DNA of 5,112 nt. Origin: Wenzhouxiangella sp. GTDB lineage: Bacteria; Pseudomonadota; Gammaproteobacteria; Xanthomonadales; Wenzhouxiangellaceae. The DNA is taken from contig SKKV01000224.1 in assembly GCA_007123575.1 (NCBI GenBank), positions 1 to 5,112 of the forward strand, given 5' to 3'. The notes beneath the pieces are model-generated. The model was given only the letters and a program-made list of their open reading frames with translations. It did not search any database and had not been told where the DNA came from. The position numbers were made by a program, and so were the translations under genes. Positions 1 to 5,112 of this stretch are shown piece after piece; the stretch's first letter is position 1, and each line of letters begins with the position of its first letter.

Positions 1-1073
1 ACCTGGTCGGCGACCTGCACGAAACCATGCTCGATCGCGCCCGCCCCCTGTTCCGGGTCTGGGTGATCGATCAGGTACCGGGCCAGCGTTTCGCGATCTT
101 TCTGAAGATGCATCACGCCATCATCGATGGGGTCAGCGCGGCCAGGCGGGTCGATGCCAGCCTGCGCAAGACCCGGCACCGGGGTGTGCCGCCGCCGCTG
201 TTTGCCGTTGACCTGCCAGTGCGACGCCCGCACCCGCCCAAGGCGCTGGTCAAACGCCTGCTGGGAATCAGCAGCAAGGCGACCAGCCAGTATTTCGCCG
301 TGCTAGGCAGCCTGCGCAAGGGGCTTTGGAACCTGGTTGGCGGCGCTACCGAAGGCAGCGTACCGTTTGCTGCTCATCGCGGGCCGATGAACGAACCGGT
401 GATGAATGCACGCAGCGTGGCAACGCTTTCCTTGCCCATGGACGATATGCGGCGGGTCGGCCGTCATTACGGGGCAACGCTGAATGATGTGGCCATGGCC
501 CTGATCGATGCGGGCGTTCACCGCTACCTGGATGACATTGGCCAGCCCTTCGAGCATCGCCTGGTGGCGATGTGCCCGGTGTCGATGCGAGAAGCGGATG
601 ATGAATCCGCCGGCTCCAAGATATCGGCCGTGTTTGTGCGCTTGGGGCAACCAGACGTCACCATCGCCGAACGTCTGGTTCAGGTATCAGAGTCGATGAA
701 CAAGGCCAAGGATGAGGTCCGCGCCATGAGCAAGGACACGGCGCTAGGTTACGCTGCCGGGCTGCTGGGCATTGCCGGCCTGACCGCGGTAACCCACGTC
801 GATCGGGTCACGCCGCCGTCGGCCAACCTGGTGATATCCAATATCCCGGGCTGGCAACAACAGCTTTACCTGAATGGCGCGCCGCTGGTCGGTGCCTACC
901 CGATTTCGGCGATAGCGGTGGGGGTGGGCCTGAACGTGACCGTGATCTCTTCCAATGGCAATATGGATTTTGGCTTTGTTGGCAACGGTGCCAGCCTGCG
1001 CGAGCTGCCGTCCCTGGCAGCCCAGGTCGAAGCGGCCTGGAAAGCGCTGCTTCGGGTCACGCCTTCCGCTTGA
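1..1073 (+). CDS. Wax ester synthase/diacylglycerol acyltransferase (WS/DGAT), 5'-truncated by window edge
   Basis: This enzyme family transfers an acyl group from acyl-CoA to a fatty alcohol or diacylglycerol, making wax esters or triacylglycerols for storage at the membrane/lipid-droplet surface. The reading frame is open from base 3 to the TGA at 1071-1073. The ATG at 27 is internal, because the residues before it (LVGDLHET) continue the family pattern that precedes 'LDRxRPL'. About 100 N-terminal residues are therefore probably missing from the usual ~450-500. Counting from the ATG at 27, the catalytic motif HHAIIDG is at residues 29-35 (bases 111-131), with the second His as general base. 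The second conserved motif, NDVAMA, is at 153-158. The C-terminal domain (DUF1298-like) shows NLVISNIPG at 267-275 and GLNVTVIS at 301-308. All key residues present are intact. It is the first visible gene of a three-gene plus-strand run. The family is certain, but the preference for wax ester or triacylglycerol cannot be read here. Confidence 0.93.
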   Translation, partial: LVGDLHETMLDRARPLFRVWVIDQVPGQRFAIFLKMHHAIIDGVSAARRVDASLRKTRHRGVPPPLFAVDLPVRRPHPPKALVKRLLGISSKATSQYFAVLGSLRKGLWNLVGGATEGSVPFAAHRGPMNEPVMNARSVATLSLPMDDMRRVGRHYGATLNDVAMALIDAGVHRYLDDIGQPFEHRLVAMCPVSMREADDESAGSKISAVFVRLGQPDVTIAERLVQVSESMNKAKDEVRAMSKDTALGYAAGLLGIAGLTAVTHVDRVTPPSANLVISNIPGWQQQLYLNGAPLVGAYPISAIAVGVGLNVTVISSNGNMDFGFVGNGASLRELPSLAAQVEAAWKALLRVTPSA

Positions 1074-1127
1074 TCGGTTTCGATTATGATGGAATGCTAA
1101 TGAAGAGAAGCACTACTACTTTCTGAC

Positions 1128-2042
1128 ATGGTGAGCTGGCAAACGCGTACGGCCAAGCTCCTCGGCCGCCTGACCATCCGTCAGGCGCTCAGGCGACAAC
1201 TCGACATCGCCGAAATGCGCAAGCGCATCAAGGCAATGGAGCGTTTTTTCCCGAACTTGCCGCCCGATGTTCAGGTGATGACCGAGCCTGGCCTGAGTCA
1301 TTGTGATGCCGAGTGGCTTAAGCCCACTGCAGGCCACAGCGACCGGGTGATCCTGCACTTGCCGGGAGGTGCCTTCATGACGCGCTTCAAGCGTGCCGAG
1401 CGCTTCTTGCTGGCGCGATTGTGCCGCGCGACGCACGCCCGTGGCCGCCTGGTGTTCTATCGGCTCGCACCGGAGGAGCCCTGGCCAGCCGGCCTGGACG
1501 ACTGCATCGAGGCCTACCAGCAGCTTCTTTCCCAAGGTGTTGAGCCGAAAAACATCATGCTTAGCGGAATGTCGGCTGGCGGCTGCCTGGCCCTGGCGCT
1601 GCTGCTGAAAGCCCGCGATCAGGACCTGCCGATGCCGGCCGGCGCAATGTTGATGTCACCGGCCACTGACCTGACCGATGACTACGACCAGGGCTCGCGT
1701 GCCGCCAATGCCAGTCGCGATGCCGTGCTCAGCCTGGAGCATGGCGACGAGATTCGTCGTCTCTACCTGGCCGGACGGGATGAGCTGGCCAGTCATCCCT
1801 ACGTGTCGCCGGTGGTGGGTGATTTCAGCGGCCTACCGCCGTTGTTCTTTCAGGTCAGTAGCACGGAAATCCTGCTTGATGACAGCCAGCGCTGCGCCGA
1901 GCGTGCGCGCGACGCGGGCGTCAGTGCCGAGGTCGAGGTCTGGGAGCGCTTGCCGCATGGTTGGCAAGCCTTGTCTTTTGCGCCGGAATCCGGTCGGGCG
2001 ATCGGCCGGCTGGCGGATTTTGTTCGGGAGTGTTGCCCGTGA
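1128..2042 (+). CDS. Alpha/beta hydrolase, hormone-sensitive-lipase-like esterase/lipase
   Basis: This is a 304-residue predicted carboxylic ester hydrolase, probably cytoplasmic since no signal peptide is visible. The nucleophile elbow GMSAGG is at 147-152 (Ser149). YRLAPEEPWPAGLDD at 111-125 is a hallmark of the HSL/acetyl esterase group. The likely acid is Glu247 in STEILLDD (245-252), aligned with the usual Asp of DPLRDE, and the likely catalytic His is His277 in LPHGWQ. The oxyanion-hole motif is unusual: HLPGGAF (77-83) has Pro where HGGG proteins have His. An arginine-rich N-terminal helix region (about 7-40) probably forms the cap. The start is the ATG at 1128. Stop codons at 1098 and 1101 block any longer frame. 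No good Shine-Dalgarno lies at normal distance (GAAGAGAAG ends about 17 bases upstream), so translation may be weak. The gene lies 54 bases after the WS/DGAT gene, so a natural guess is turnover of a stored or related ester. The substrate is unknown. Confidence 0.9.
   Translation: MVSWQTRTAKLLGRLTIRQALRRQLDIAEMRKRIKAMERFFPNLPPDVQVMTEPGLSHCDAEWLKPTAGHSDRVILHLPGGAFMTRFKRAERFLLARLCRATHARGRLVFYRLAPEEPWPAGLDDCIEAYQQLLSQGVEPKNIMLSGMSAGGCLALALLLKARDQDLPMPAGAMLMSPATDLTDDYDQGSRAANASRDAVLSLEHGDEIRRLYLAGRDELASHPYVSPVVGDFSGLPPLFFQVSSTEILLDDSQRCAERARDAGVSAEVEVWERLPHGWQALSFAPESGRAIGRLADFVRECCP
2026..2030 (+). promoter_or_regulatory. Shine-Dalgarno (GGGAG) deciding the GTG start of the hemerythrin gene
   Basis: GGGAG lies inside the 3' end of the hydrolase gene, eight bases before the GTG at 2039. 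This favours GTG 2039 over the ATG at 1961, which would overlap the hydrolase by about 80 bases, and over the ATG at 2087, which has only AGGCAAGG upstream. The GTG overlaps the hydrolase TGA as GTGA, an arrangement typical of translational coupling. Confidence 0.7.
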
Positions 2043-2950
2043 GCCAGGCGCGCAAACCGGACCGTCGCAGTCCAGGCAAGGCTTACATGAATGCATTGCG
2101 GCAGGATCACGCCAGCCTGTCGCGGGTATTACGGCTTATCGACGCGCTGGCTGATCGCTTGTCCCGATCACCGGAGTCGGTCAAGCCCGTGCTGCTTGAT
2201 GCGCTGCGCTACCTGTTTCAATACCACCATGCTTTCCATCACCCTCGTGAAGATCGATTGTTCGCGCGCATTCGTGCCCGACGACCGGCGTTGGAAGAAA
2301 CCCTGGGCCGGATCGACCATGAGCATGTCAGTGGGGAACAGGAAATTGCCGCACTGGTCGGGGATCTTGAGAATGCCAATACGCGACAGCTTGCCGGCAA
2401 GCCCGGCGCCCGCCTGGCCGCGCGCATCGGCGAATACGTTCAGCATGCGCGCATCCACATGCGTGATGAAGAAGTCGTATTCTACGCCCGTGCCGAGGCC
2501 GCTCTTAACGAGGCCGATTGGACAGCCATTGTCGATGATGATGGCCCACAGGACCCATTGCTTGACCCGGACAGCATCGCCAATCAATATCCCGCCCTGG
2601 CCGAGCATTTAGGGCTGGCAGCCGGTTATCTAAGCGAAACAGCGGATCAGGAGGCGACTGTGGCTGATTTTCATCGCCAGCTGATCGCGCTGACCGATGT
2701 GTATGGCAGTCTTCTGCACGATGGTCTTGATTTAACCCGCGCGAATGTCAAGCGGCTGCTCGCGGTGCGAGGCCCGTTCGGCCTGCTGCGCACCGTTGGT
2801 GATATTTCAACCGACAACCTGCGCTTTGCCGGTCATTGCGTGAGCCGGCCTTCACGCTGGGCCATCAATACCGGCTGCACGCTGGTCCTGGCTTGGGCCA
2901 GACCTTATCTGCCGCGCCAGGCGTCTGATAATTCCTTCGATCGCTCGTGA
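2039..2950 (+). CDS. Hemerythrin HHE-domain protein with long, unassigned C-terminal helical region
   Basis: From the GTG start this is 303 residues. Residues about 19-165 form a hemerythrin-like four-helix bundle that binds a di-iron centre. The visible signature is LRQDH with His24 in helix 1, YHHAFHHPRED at 62-72 (His63/64/67/68 and Glu71) in helix 2, DHEH at 93-96 in helix 3, and HARIHMRDEE at 136-145 (His140, Glu144) in helix 4, followed by the usual LNEADW. The iron-ligand set looks complete. Family members act in oxygen, nitric oxide or iron sensing and storage. Typical HHE proteins are about 150-190 residues. Here about 115 more follow (roughly 188-303), helix-rich with a GPFGLL turn near 245-250 and a hydrophobic stretch around 273-291. 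This part faintly resembles phasins, the amphipathic storage-granule coat proteins, but I cannot establish that. The gene is coupled to the hydrolase upstream and is last in the run, so a link to storage-lipid metabolism is inferred from position only. An ATG at 2087 (287 residues) is the alternative start and would keep the whole domain. Confidence 0.85.
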   Translation: MSQARKPDRRSPGKAYMNALRQDHASLSRVLRLIDALADRLSRSPESVKPVLLDALRYLFQYHHAFHHPREDRLFARIRARRPALEETLGRIDHEHVSGEQEIAALVGDLENANTRQLAGKPGARLAARIGEYVQHARIHMRDEEVVFYARAEAALNEADWTAIVDDDGPQDPLLDPDSIANQYPALAEHLGLAAGYLSETADQEATVADFHRQLIALTDVYGSLLHDGLDLTRANVKRLLAVRGPFGLLRTVGDISTDNLRFAGHCVSRPSRWAINTGCTLVLAWARPYLPRQASDNSFDRS

Positions 2951-2974
2951 AGACCGGCTTTTACCCCTGATCGG

Positions 2975-3535
2975 TCAGCTGCTGCGCCACTTGATATTGC
3001 AGCCGATGGATGGCTTCTGCCGGCTGGGGACCGGGTTTCCGGCAAGCAGCGCCTCGAGCGCGGCGCGCACGTCCGACCCGCTGACCGGTACGCCTTTGCC
3101 CGGGCGCGAGTCGTCGAGCTGACCGCGGTAGGCCAGCTTGCGCTCGGCATCGAAGATGTAGAAGTCAGGCGTGCAGGCGGCGTCGTAGGCCCGGGCCGTG
3201 TTTTGCGACTGATCGTACAGGTAGGGGAATGAGAAACCGCGCTGCTCGGCCAGCTCCTTCATCCGCTCCGGCCGGTCCTGCGGGTAGCCGGTGACGTCAT
3301 TGCTGCTGATCGCGACCATGCCGACGGGCTTGTCGGCGTAATCCTGCCCCAGGCGCACCAACTCGTCGAGCACGTGCTTGACGAACGGGCAGTGATTGCA
3401 GATGAACATGACCAGGGTCGCCTTTTCGCCGGCGATTTCGGCAAAGCGCAGCGTCTTGCCGCTGATCGTATCGGGCAGCTTGAAGTCCGGTGCCGGCGTG
3501 CCCAGCGGCAGCATGTTCGATTCTGTTTTTGCCAT
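2975..3535 (-). CDS. Thioredoxin-fold protein of the PRX-like (AhpC/TSA-related) family
   Basis: This is a 186-residue predicted cytoplasmic protein with no signal peptide. It opens with the peroxiredoxin/TlpA-type sequence LGTPAPDFKLPD (11-22) and continues into strand VMFICNHCPF (42-51), which carries a CxxC redox pair, Cys46 and Cys49. SSNDVTGYPQDRPERM is at 77-92, FPYLYD at 103-108, CTPDF at 121-125 (Pro123 in the cis-Pro position), YRGQLDDSRP at 136-145 and SIGCNIKW at 176-183. Cys121 and Cys179 are further conserved-looking cysteines. The set matches a widespread bacterial family usually annotated simply as thioredoxin family protein; its substrate is not known to me. The start at 3535 is chosen because GAGGG lies five bases upstream and the family begins near this point. 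A longer frame to 3604 adds 23 residues that do not look like the family. It lies downstream of the MscS gene on the same strand, with a 127-base gap between the MscS stop and this start. Confidence 0.9.
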   Translation of the reverse strand: MAKTESNMLPLGTPAPDFKLPDTISGKTLRFAEIAGEKATLVMFICNHCPFVKHVLDELVRLGQDYADKPVGMVAISSNDVTGYPQDRPERMKELAEQRGFSFPYLYDQSQNTARAYDAACTPDFYIFDAERKLAYRGQLDDSRPGKGVPVSGSDVRAALEALLAGNPVPSRQKPSIGCNIKWRSS

Positions 3536-3540
3536 GATTT

Positions 3541-3545
3541 CCCTC
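3541..3545 (-). promoter_or_regulatory. Shine-Dalgarno (GAGGG) for the thioredoxin-fold gene
   Basis: On the minus strand GAGGG ends five bases before the ATG at 3535. It settles that start against the in-frame ATG further upstream at 3604. Confidence 0.7.
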
Positions 3546-3571
3546 GTTATATGGTGTGCTGCTGACAATTG

Positions 3572-3621
3572 GCAAACAGGTTTTGTCCGAAGGATTGTAA
3601 GCAAAAGATTTTTCTGTTTGC
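3572..3621. repeat. 8-base perfect inverted repeat in the MscS/thioredoxin-fold intergenic gap
   Basis: GCAAACAG at 3572-3579 is matched by its reverse complement CTGTTTGC at 3614-3621, with 34 bases between. The arms bracket the candidate -10 hexamer at 3594-3599. It could be an operator or a loose stem, but an 8-base match over this distance can arise by chance, so its function is uncertain. Confidence 0.4.
3594..3621 (-). promoter_or_regulatory. Possible sigma-70-type promoter for the thioredoxin-fold gene (weak)
   Basis: Minus-strand TACAAT (3594-3599) matches five of six bases of the -10 consensus TATAAT and would give a leader of about 50 bases that includes the GAGGG site. The -35 region, near 3616-3621 on the opposite side of an A-rich stretch, is poor (about three of six matches). 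The 127-base gap between the MscS and thioredoxin-fold genes makes an own promoter plausible. This is inference from hexamer matching only. Confidence 0.3.
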
Positions 3622-3662
3622 GATCCGATAGCGAGCATTGAGCTGGGCTTGGGCACTCCGTC

Positions 3663-4514
3663 TCAAGGTTTTTCCCGCTCTTCCACCATCACCACCGGAA
3701 ACGGCTTGGTCACCTCGCCGACATAGATCGAGCGATGCGGGAAGGGGATCTCGATGCCGGCTTCATCGAAGGCCGCCTTGATGTCGGCGGTGATGCCGTT
3801 GCGCAAGGCCAGGAAGTTTTCGCGCTTGGCCCAGACCGAGAACTGAATTTCCAGGGCCGAATCGCCGAAGCCGGTGAAGATGAACAGCGGCGCCGGTTCG
3901 TCCAGGCACAGGGTATTGGCATCGGCCACGGCCATCAATACCTCGCGTACCCGGCCAATATCCTCCTTGTAGGCCACGCCAAGCATCAGGTCCAGACGCC
4001 GGATCGGGAAGCGACTCAACGTGGTCACTTCGCTTTTGATCAGGGTTTCGTTGGGAATGCGCACAAAGAGGTTGTCGAAGGTGCGCAGCTTGACCGACAA
4101 GGCGTCAATCGATAGCACCTCGCCGGTCGTTCCGCCGACCCTGATGGTGTCGCCGATTTCGAAGCTGCGCTCGCCGATCAGGAACAGGCCGCTGATCAGG
4201 TTCGAGGCCGTGGTCTGGGAGGCGAAACCGATCGCCACGGTAAGCACCCCGGCCGCGCCCATGATCACGGCCAGCGAGAATCCCAGCTCGCGCATGGCCG
4301 AGGCAATGAACAGGCCGAGCAGTCCGTAGAAAACAATCCGCCGGAACAGGGTCTGGCTATGAATGCCGAAATGATCCTGGGTCAGGCGCCGGGTCAGGCG
4401 GCTGGCCAGTGACGCCACCAACAGGCCAATCGCCAGCAGGATGGCGGCGCGGAACACAGCGGCCACGGTGGCGGGGTTGATGCTGTCGATCATGCCGGTG
4501 AACAGTTCTCCCAT
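3663..4514 (-). CDS. Small-conductance mechanosensitive channel, MscS family
   Basis: This is a 283-residue inner-membrane channel, close to the 286 residues of E. coli MscS. It opens under membrane tension to release solutes during osmotic downshock. Hydrophobic segments at about 17-38, 57-78 and 81-113 give TM1, TM2 and the pore-lining TM3. The pore helix region AIGFASQTTASNLISG (94-109) corresponds to the Gly/Ala-rich MscS pore helix, with Gln100 and Asn105 matching MscS landmarks. The beta domain follows with FEIGDTIRVGGTTGEV (118-133), LRTFDN (143-148) and VRIPNETLI (151-159). The C-terminal alpha/beta domain runs to IPFPHRSIYV (256-265). The ATG at 4514 has GGGAG six bases upstream, and that site lies inside the end of the DUF432-like gene. 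The two genes are two bases apart and probably co-translated. No terminator is clear after the stop codon. Confidence 0.95.
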   Translation of the reverse strand: MGELFTGMIDSINPATVAAVFRAAILLAIGLLVASLASRLTRRLTQDHFGIHSQTLFRRIVFYGLLGLFIASAMRELGFSLAVIMGAAGVLTVAIGFASQTTASNLISGLFLIGERSFEIGDTIRVGGTTGEVLSIDALSVKLRTFDNLFVRIPNETLIKSEVTTLSRFPIRRLDLMLGVAYKEDIGRVREVLMAVADANTLCLDEPAPLFIFTGFGDSALEIQFSVWAKRENFLALRNGITADIKAAFDEAGIEIPFPHRSIYVGEVTKPFPVVMVEEREKP

Positions 4515-4516
4515 GG

Positions 4517-5112
4517 TCAGCTCCCGAACAGCAGGCTGAAGGCACGGGTTACCCCACCGCGGCCGGATTCGCGCCGTGGTTCAGCCAATCTGACCAACTC
4601 GCCATCGGCCTCCGGTTGGCGCGAGTCGATCCGCACCGTGGCCAGGTCGGACTTGTCTTCGCGTGTCAGGGTCACGCTTTGGGTCCAGAGCTTGCCTTTG
4701 CTGTCGCCATATAGCGCCAGCATGGGCACCGGCAGGCTGATTTTTTCCAGCGGCAGCGGCGAGTCGGCCTTGTTATGAATGACCAGCGGGGTCAGCGCGC
4801 GATGCGGTCGGTCCGGCAACTCGTTCATTTGGTGGCGAGCGTGGGTGCGCCCGGCGTAGCACAACTCGCCCTCGCGCGTGTTCGGTCCAAACCAGGTATC
4901 GGACTGGCGCAGGACGGGCAGTTCCTTGAGCAACACGGGCGGATCGCCAATCATTACTTTCAGCCAGATCGGGGTCGACAGGTACAGGGTGACGGTCTGT
5001 CCACTGAGCAGAAAAACCGGTTGGCGCGGACGGATCACCACCGGTCGGTCGGCCAGCAGCGGCTGTAGCACCAGCCGATTTGACTCGCCGGCGAAGACAA
5101 ATCGCTCGTCGG
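4517..5112 (-). CDS. DUF432-like protein, 5'-truncated by window edge
   Basis: The frame is open from the right edge (base 5110) to the TGA at 4517-4519, giving the last 197 residues. The GTG at 5071 is internal, since coding continues upstream of it (DERFVFAGESNRL). The visible part is a mainly beta-strand protein with no membrane segment. Recognisable stretches are PIWLKV, WFGPNTREGELCYAGRTHA (19 residues, ending near 4834-4836) and RPHRALTPLVIHNKADSPL, followed by LEKISLPVPMLALYGDSKG. From memory this pattern fits DUF432 proteins, which are often encoded beside MscS channels. That assignment is recognition, not a search result. Function is unknown. The two-base gap and the MscS Shine-Dalgarno inside its 3' end suggest co-expression with the channel and perhaps a role with it. 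Confidence 0.75.
   Translation of the reverse strand, partial: DERFVFAGESNRLVLQPLLADRPVVIRPRQPVFLLSGQTVTLYLSTPIWLKVMIGDPPVLLKELPVLRQSDTWFGPNTREGELCYAGRTHARHQMNELPDRPHRALTPLVIHNKADSPLPLEKISLPVPMLALYGDSKGKLWTQSVTLTREDKSDLATVRIDSRQPEADGELVRLAEPRRESGRGGVTRAFSLLFGS
4521..4525 (-). promoter_or_regulatory. Shine-Dalgarno (GGGAG) for the MscS gene
   Basis: Minus-strand GGGAG ends six bases before the ATG at 4514 and lies within the last codons of the DUF432-like gene. Ribosomes finishing that gene would stop at this site, which fits coupled translation of the pair. Confidence 0.7.

Noticed and set aside
303..650. Minus-strand open frame of 115 codons inside the WS/DGAT gene
   Set aside because: It is fully contained in a gene with clear conserved motifs, and its translation shows no recognisable domain. 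High-GC sequence commonly yields such shadow frames.
1074..1127. Promoter for the hydrolase gene (TATGAT at 1085-1090)
   Set aside because: The -10-like hexamer has no -35 match at a suitable distance and no extended -10, so an operon with the WS/DGAT gene is simpler.
1116..1535. Minus-strand open frame of 139 codons inside the hydrolase gene
   Set aside because: It lies opposite a strongly supported coding frame and has no ribosome site or family resemblance.
1961..2038. Longer start (ATG at 1961) for the hemerythrin gene
   Set aside because: It would overlap the hydrolase by about 80 bases, has no better ribosome site, and the added residues do not look like hemerythrin sequence.
2952..2976. 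GACCG ... CGGTC inverted repeat as a terminator between the converging genes
   Set aside because: The stem is only five base pairs with a 15-base loop and no T-run follows.
3546..3575. TTGCCA and TATAAC (minus strand, 18-base spacer) as the promoter of the thioredoxin-fold gene
   Set aside because: The hexamers match well, but the -10 directly abuts the Shine-Dalgarno, so the transcript would begin after it and lack a ribosome site.
3536..3604. Longer start (ATG at 3604) for the thioredoxin-fold gene
   Set aside because: The 23 added residues do not match the family, and the GAGGG site at 3541-3545 points to the start at 3535.

Overview
The window reads as chromosomal DNA from a high-GC proteobacterium, most likely a gammaproteobacterium. 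The reasons are the wax ester synthase/diacylglycerol acyltransferase (WS/DGAT) gene, the MscS gene next to what looks like a DUF432 gene, the dense packing and clear Shine-Dalgarno sites. The genus cannot be fixed from the sequence. Marine hydrocarbon- and lipid-storing genera of the Marinobacter/Alcanivorax type are a reasonable guess. No RNA gene, mobile element, CRISPR array or phage gene was seen.

The left part (1-2950) is a plus-strand run of three genes. The first is a WS/DGAT acyltransferase whose 5' end lies outside the window. After 54 bases comes an alpha/beta hydrolase of the hormone-sensitive-lipase type. A hemerythrin HHE-domain protein follows, whose GTG start overlaps the hydrolase stop codon by four bases (GTGA). 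The hemerythrin carries about 115 extra C-terminal residues that are helix-rich and only faintly phasin-like. Together the run suggests a neutral-lipid (wax ester/triacylglycerol) module: one gene that makes the storage ester, one that could hydrolyse it or a related ester, and a di-iron, oxygen-sensing or granule-associated protein whose role is open.

The right part (2975-5112) is entirely minus strand. Read in its own direction it starts with a partial DUF432-like protein. Two bases later comes an MscS-family mechanosensitive channel whose Shine-Dalgarno lies inside the end of the first gene. After a 148-base gap comes a thioredoxin-fold protein of the CNHCPF (PRX-like) family. The gap between the last two contains the only sizeable non-coding DNA in the window, with candidate promoter hexamers and an 8-base inverted repeat.

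The two runs converge at 2951-2974 with only 24 bases between stop codons and no convincing terminator. The most interesting points are the hemerythrin with a long unassigned C-terminus in a wax-ester operon, and the hydrolase with an altered oxyanion-hole motif. Neither amounts to proof of a new system.
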